Assembly (NCBI RefSeq): GCF_006717075.1
Contig: NZ_VFQC01000001.1
Location: 2,093,501-2,157,500, forward strand
From: Haloactinospora alba
GTDB taxonomy: Bacteria; Actinomycetota; Actinomycetes; Streptosporangiales; Streptosporangiaceae
Reading direction: 5' to 3'
Length of the DNA stretch: 64,000 nt
Every line of letters starts with the position of its first letter. Position 1 is the first letter of the stretch. The notes under the pieces are model-generated. The model was not told the DNA's origin, made no database searches, and saw only the letters and a list, made by a program, of their open reading frames with translations. The position numbers were made by a program, and so were the translations under genes. Below, in pieces: positions 60,664-64,000 of the stretch.

Positions 60664-62112
60664 ATGCCGACTTCCGTACCAATGCCCGAGCTGGGTGAAA
60701 GCGTCACCGAGGGAACCGTCACCCAGTGGCTCAAACAGGTGGGCGACACCGTCGAGACCGACGAGCCGCTTCTCGAGGTCGCTACCGACAAGGTCGACAC
60801 CGAGATCCCCTCGCCGACCTCGGGCGTGCTGACCAGGATTCTCGTCTCCGAGGACGAGACGGTCGAGGTCGGCGCCGAGATCGCGGTGATCGGCGGGGAG
60901 GACGAGGCCGCGGGTGGTGAGGAGAGCGCGTCACCGGCCAAGGACGCGCAGCCCGAACCCGAGCCCCAGCCGGAACCCCAGACCGCGGGCGCCCCGACGT
61001 CCGCACCCGAGGAGCAGGCGGCTCCCGCCGCTTCCGCTCCGGAGCCGGAACCGACACCCGCCCCCTCCGCCGAGACGTCCACGGACCGCGAGGAGACCGC
61101 TCCCCCGGTCGACGTGGGAACCGTCAGCGGTGCCAACCAGGCGGACGGGACCGACGCCGTCACGGAGACGTACGTGACCCCGCTCGTGCGTAAGCTCGCC
61201 GCGGAGGAGAACGTCGACCTGAGCACGGTACGCGGCACCGGGGTCGGTGGCCGCATCCGCAAACAGGACGTCCAGGAAGCGGCGCGCAAGCAGCGGGAAC
61301 GTTCCACCGCACCCGCCGCCGCTCCTGCCTCCCCCGCCGCTTCCACCCCGGCACAGCAGCGCCCGGCCACCGCGGCCGACACGAGCATGCGCGGGCGTAC
61401 TGAGCAGATGTCGAAGCTGCGCCAGTCCATCGCCGAGCAGATGGCCGACTCACTGCGGATCTCCGCCGAGATCACCCAGGTCGTCGAGGTCGACGTCACC
61501 AACATCGCGCGGCTCCTCGAACGCGCCGGGGACCAGTTCGAGGCGCGCGAGGGCGCGGAGTTGGGCTTCTTCCCGTTCTTCGCGCTGGCGACCGTCGAGG
61601 CGCTGAAGACCCACCCGAAGCTGAACGCGGTCATCGACAGCTCCAGCTACGAGGTCACCTACCACAGTGTCGAGCACCTCGGAATCTCCGTGGACACCGA
61701 GGGCGGGTTGCTGATCCCGGTCGTGAAGGACGCGGGCGACCTGAACCTGGGTGGCGTGGCACGCAAGGTCTCCGACCTCACCCAGCGTGCGCACACCGGG
61801 GCTCTCAACCCCGAGGAGCTCAGCGGGGGAACGTTCACCCTGACCGACACCGGGAGCGTCGGTGGGTTGCTCGAGACCCCGATCATCACGCAGCCCCAGG
61901 TGGGCATCCTCAGCACCGGAGCTGTCGTGAAACGGCCCGTGGTGGTGGATGATCCCGAGCTGGGAGAGGTCATCGCGGTCCGGTCGATGGTGTACCTGTC
62001 GCTCACCCACGACCACCGCCTGATCGACAGCGCGGACGCGGGCCGCTTCCTGCAGGCCGTCCGTGAGCGGCTGGAGGAGGGCGCGTTCGACGCGGACCTC
62101 GGCCTGGCGTAA
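60664..62112 (+). CDS. sucB: 2-oxoacid dehydrogenase E2, dihydrolipoamide acyltransferase
   Basis: 482 aa. One lipoyl domain (residues 1-78, lipoyl Lys in LLEVATDKVDTEIPSP), a long Pro/Ala/Glu linker, a peripheral subunit-binding domain (TPLVRKLAAEENVDLSTVRG, then VGGRIRKQDVQEA, about 170-205), and an acyltransferase core (240-482) with catalytic LTHDHRLIDSADAGRFL. It transfers the acyl group to CoA. It resembles SucB/DlaT-type actinobacterial E2; whether it serves pyruvate or 2-oxoglutarate dehydrogenase cannot be read here. ATG 60664 follows AAGAGGAACC. lpdA is upstream, lipB downstream. Confidence 0.93.
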   Translation: MPTSVPMPELGESVTEGTVTQWLKQVGDTVETDEPLLEVATDKVDTEIPSPTSGVLTRILVSEDETVEVGAEIAVIGGEDEAAGGEESASPAKDAQPEPEPQPEPQTAGAPTSAPEEQAAPAASAPEPEPTPAPSAETSTDREETAPPVDVGTVSGANQADGTDAVTETYVTPLVRKLAAEENVDLSTVRGTGVGGRIRKQDVQEAARKQRERSTAPAAAPASPAASTPAQQRPATAADTSMRGRTEQMSKLRQSIAEQMADSLRISAEITQVVEVDVTNIARLLERAGDQFEAREGAELGFFPFFALATVEALKTHPKLNAVIDSSSYEVTYHSVEHLGISVDTEGGLLIPVVKDAGDLNLGGVARKVSDLTQRAHTGALNPEELSGGTFTLTDTGSVGGLLETPIITQPQVGILSTGAVVKRPVVVDDPELGEVIAVRSMVYLSLTHDHRLIDSADAGRFLQAVRERLEEGAFDADLGLA

Positions 62113-62133
62113 CCGCAGCGACCGACGGAGAGT

Positions 62134-62167
62134 AAGCGGGGCGGTACCGGTCGGTACCGCCCCGCTT
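62134..62167 (+). terminator. Terminator behind the E2 gene
   Basis: Perfect 15-bp stem (AAGCGGGGCGGTACC at 62134-62148 with GGTACCGCCCCGCTT at 62153-62167), 4-nt loop, followed by TTC; it begins 22 nt after the stop. Confidence 0.85.
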
Positions 62168-62653
62168 TTCACCCCACCATTCACCATCCCCTGGTGATCC
62201 CCATCACCAAAGGTCCACACGGGCGGACGATCCTCTCGCGATGGCAGACACGCGTGGTTGTGGCCTCTCACCACATGCCACGGAGAGTTCCTCCACCCGC
62301 ACACACAGTACGACCCCGCCAGCACCTCGCGCAGGGGTTTTCACCAAATTCCAACCCGGTTTTCACGCGCCCGGCCGGACGAGCGGCGCCGCTCCCCGGC
62401 GTTGGCCGCGGACCCGGCCGGTGACGTGCGCTGTTTCGGGCAGCCGGGAAACGCGCACCCCGGAGGGGTTCCGGGAACCCGGAGCGGCCGCCGGGAACGC
62501 CAGGCCTCCGGACTTCACCCTCCACCGGCCCGGCCGCGAGCCGCCGGATGGCACCCGCAGGCGGCTGAACTCCGACGGGCGGGCCCCTGCGACGGGATGC
62601 GGCCTCCGCCCGGGGTACGGATGATTCCGGCGGTATCGGGTAGCCACGGGGGT
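62168..62653. other. 490-nt gap between E2 and the SDR gene
   Basis: No gene recognised. TGGTGAT (62192-62198) and ATCACCA (62203-62209) form a 7-bp hairpin, and CACCAT just upstream (62183-62188) could pair alternatively with GGTGAT. The rest is GC-rich without clear structure. It should contain the SDR gene promoter. Confidence 0.45.
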
Positions 62654-63562
62654 ATGCGAGTCGCTATCACAGGAGCTTCCGGACTGATCGGGACGGCGTT
62701 GGGCCGCTCCCTGACCGAGGACGGGCACGAGGTGCTGCGCCTGGTGCGGCGCAGTCCGCACGACATGGCCGAGGTGGAGTGGGACCCGTCGGGGGGCGAG
62801 GTCGACACCGCGCGGTTGGACGGTGTGGACGCTGTCGTCCACCTGGCGGGCGCGCCGCTCGGTCCCGCCAGGTGGACCGCGGAGTACAAGCGGCGGATCC
62901 GGGACAGCCGGATCATGGGCACCCGCACTCTCGCCACGGCGCTCGCCGCCATGGAGAACCCTCCGGCGCACCTGTTGTCGGGGTCCGCTGTCGGGTTCTA
63001 CGGCGACACCGGCTCGGACACGGCCACCGAGCACAGTCCGCCCGGCAGCGGGTTCCTCGCCGGCGTGGTACGCGAGTGGGAGGCCGCGACCGAGCCGGCC
63101 GAGCGGGCGGGCGTTCCCGTCACCCACCTGCGCACCGGCATCGTGCTCGCCCGCTCCGGTGGCATGCTGGGGACGGTGCTCCCGCTGTTCCGGTTGGGAC
63201 TGGGCGGGAAGCTCGGCAACGGTCGCCAGTTCGTGAGCTGGATCTCGCTGCGCGACGAGGTGGCAGCGATCAGGTTCCTGCTGGGGCGCGGCGACATCAC
63301 CGGCCCGGTCAACCTCTGCGCCCCCGGTGCGGTCAGTAACGCCGCCTACACCCGGGCCGTCGCCAAGGCGGTGCGGCGCCCCGCCGTGTTCACCGTTCCG
63401 GCGTTCGCGATGCGCGCGGCACTGGGCGGCTTCGCGGACGAGGCCGCTCTGGTGAGCCAGCGGGTGACGCCGCAACGTCTGCTCGACTCCGGTTTCTCGT
63501 TCCACCACTCCGACGTCCGCACCGCGGTCTCCGACATCGTCGGTGGCGGGAGCGGCCCCTGA
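62654..63562 (+). CDS. TIGR01777-type NAD-dependent epimerase/SDR protein
   Basis: 302 aa. The NAD(P)-binding MRVAITGASGLIGTALGRSL opens the protein. LDGVDAVVHLAGAPLGPARW, LLSGSAVGFYGDTGSDTATE with the Tyr of the SDR active site, and LGGKLGNGRQFVSWISLRDE with the VNLCAPGAVSNAAYTRAVAK block are the family motifs. The C-terminal DUF1731 part ends in QRVTPQRLLDSGFSFHHSD. Substrate unknown. ATG 62654 has GGGGG just upstream. It sits between E2 and lipB, as Rv2216 does. Confidence 0.9.
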   Translation: MRVAITGASGLIGTALGRSLTEDGHEVLRLVRRSPHDMAEVEWDPSGGEVDTARLDGVDAVVHLAGAPLGPARWTAEYKRRIRDSRIMGTRTLATALAAMENPPAHLLSGSAVGFYGDTGSDTATEHSPPGSGFLAGVVREWEAATEPAERAGVPVTHLRTGIVLARSGGMLGTVLPLFRLGLGGKLGNGRQFVSWISLRDEVAAIRFLLGRGDITGPVNLCAPGAVSNAAYTRAVAKAVRRPAVFTVPAFAMRAALGGFADEAALVSQRVTPQRLLDSGFSFHHSDVRTAVSDIVGGGSGP

Positions 63563-63663
63563 CCGGCGGCACGGCCCGGGCGGCGGACAGGGCACATCCC
63601 CGTTCCGGGCGGCCGGGACCCGAACGTGCCCTATCCGACATCGCCCGCGGAGAGCCCGGGGCA

Positions 63664-63669
63664 TAAGGT
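63664..63669 (+). promoter_or_regulatory. -10 box (TAAGGT), leaderless start of lipB
   Basis: TAAGGT, 7 nt, GTG 63677. It fits TANNNT but is weaker than the others. Confidence 0.35.
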
Positions 63670-63676
63670 GGGATGT

Positions 63677-64000
63677 GTGAGTGAGCTCGTTTACGCCTGG
63701 ATCGGCGACGCCCCCGTCCCCTACGACCAGGGGTGGGAACTGCAGAAGCGCGTGCACGCGAGACGCGTCGCCGACGAGATCCCCGATACGGCCCTTCTCC
63801 TGGAGCACGAGCCGGTGTACACCGCGGGTAAGCGCACCGGGAAATGGGACCGCCCGCTGACCGATCCCGGAGCCCCCATCTACGACATCGACCGTGGCGG
63901 CAAGATCACCTGGCACGGTCCTGGGCAGCTCACCGTGTACCCGATCGTGCGGCTCCCGGACCCGATCGACGTCATCGCCTACGTCCGGATGCAGGAGGAG
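63677..64000 (+). CDS. lipB: Octanoyl-[acyl carrier protein]:protein octanoyltransferase, cut by the right edge
   Basis: First 108 codons from GTG 63677; the gene continues beyond the window. LipB transfers octanoyl from ACP to the lipoyl lysine of E2 and related domains. [20 protein letters not shown] near residue 42 and the signature [20 protein letters not shown] near residue 75 are present. The E2 with a lipoyl domain lies 1.6 kb upstream, so enzyme and substrate are neighbours. lipA is expected next (as Rv2218). Confidence 0.95.
   Translation, partial: MSELVYAWIGDAPVPYDQGWELQKRVHARRVADEIPDTALLLEHEPVYTAGKRTGKWDRPLTDPGAPIYDIDRGGKITWHGPGQLTVYPIVRLPDPIDVIAYVRMQEE

Noticed and set aside
1-64000. 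Defence system, prophage, CRISPR array or insertion sequence
   Set aside because: No Cas, restriction, toxin-antitoxin, integrase, transposase or phage structural gene and no regular repeat array was seen. The gene order is core actinobacterial.

Overview
This is a chromosomal window from a high-G+C actinomycete. The evidence is the strong G/C codon bias, the many GTG starts, the actinobacterial domain families (DUF3040, DUF3043, DUF5304, PspAA/PspAB, MacS, PimB') and the actinobacterial bcc-aa3 respiratory genes. The acidic secreted and linker segments and the gene set would suit a Nocardiopsis-like (Nocardiopsaceae) organism, but that assignment is inference. The second half closely follows the order I remember for Mycobacterium tuberculosis, Rv2182c to Rv2217: acyltransferase, fadD15, pimB, NlpC/P60, exonuclease/GIY-YIG, trpD, ctaE-qcrCAB, ctaF/ctaC, adoK, HesB, glycerate kinase, DUF3043, cobS, leucyl aminopeptidase, E2, SDR, lipB. 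This is therefore mostly core genome. I see no insertion sequence, prophage, CRISPR array, tRNA or rRNA gene.

Layout. 1-2.3 kb: start of the division (dcw) cluster, with an FtsL-like gene cut by the left edge and rsmH, but no mraZ, then DUF3040. 2.6-10.4 kb, minus strand: dinB, a methyltransferase, nusB, efp, the tightly coupled aroB/aroK/aroC shikimate genes, a prepilin peptidase and an SseB-like gene. 10.6-13.9 kb, plus strand: yceI and a large membrane-anchored Ser/Thr kinase-like protein, separated by a perfect 21-bp inverted repeat. 13.9-20.5 kb: molybdenum-cofactor accessory genes (mocA-like, xdhC), a type I DAHP synthase (aroF) with an attenuator, a sulfite-oxidase-family protein, and a MacS-type histidine kinase. 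21-32.6 kb: lipid and envelope genes (plsC, acyl-CoA ligase, pimB, two NlpC/P60 hydrolases), NYN RNase, exonuclease-GIY-YIG fusion, rhomboid. 32.7-44 kb: trpD and the complete respiratory set ctaE-qcrCAB plus ctaCDF, with an L,D-transpeptidase between them. 44.2-49.1 kb: tusA, a cysteine-free rpsD, adoK, HesB, glycerate kinase and a frameshifted mycothiol-dependent isomerase. 49.2-53.2 kb: the PspA module (pspA, pspAA, htpX, pspAB) and DUF3043. 53.2-64 kb: cobU-cobS, HAD phosphatase-MFS, pepA, lpd, the 2-oxoacid dehydrogenase E2, an SDR epimerase and the start of lipB.

The most striking signal is in front of aroF (17074-17211, minus strand). A 24-residue leader peptide begins with an aromatic-rich stretch (Phe, Trp, Phe, Tyr, Tyr in seven codons). 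Its ATG lies 7 nt after a -10 box, so the message is probably leaderless. It is followed by a textbook hairpin plus T7 terminator before the DAHP synthase start. This is the architecture of ribosome-mediated attenuation at the first step of aromatic amino-acid synthesis, and the same window carries aroB, aroK, aroC and trpD. Other regulatory leads are an IdeR/DmdR-like iron box immediately upstream of the cysteine-free rpsD, two direct repeats in 21-bp phase upstream of the glycerate kinase, and a family of -10-N6/7-GTG starts without Shine-Dalgarno sequences (leaderless genes).

All function calls come from reading the translated sequence by eye. No database or folding program was run.
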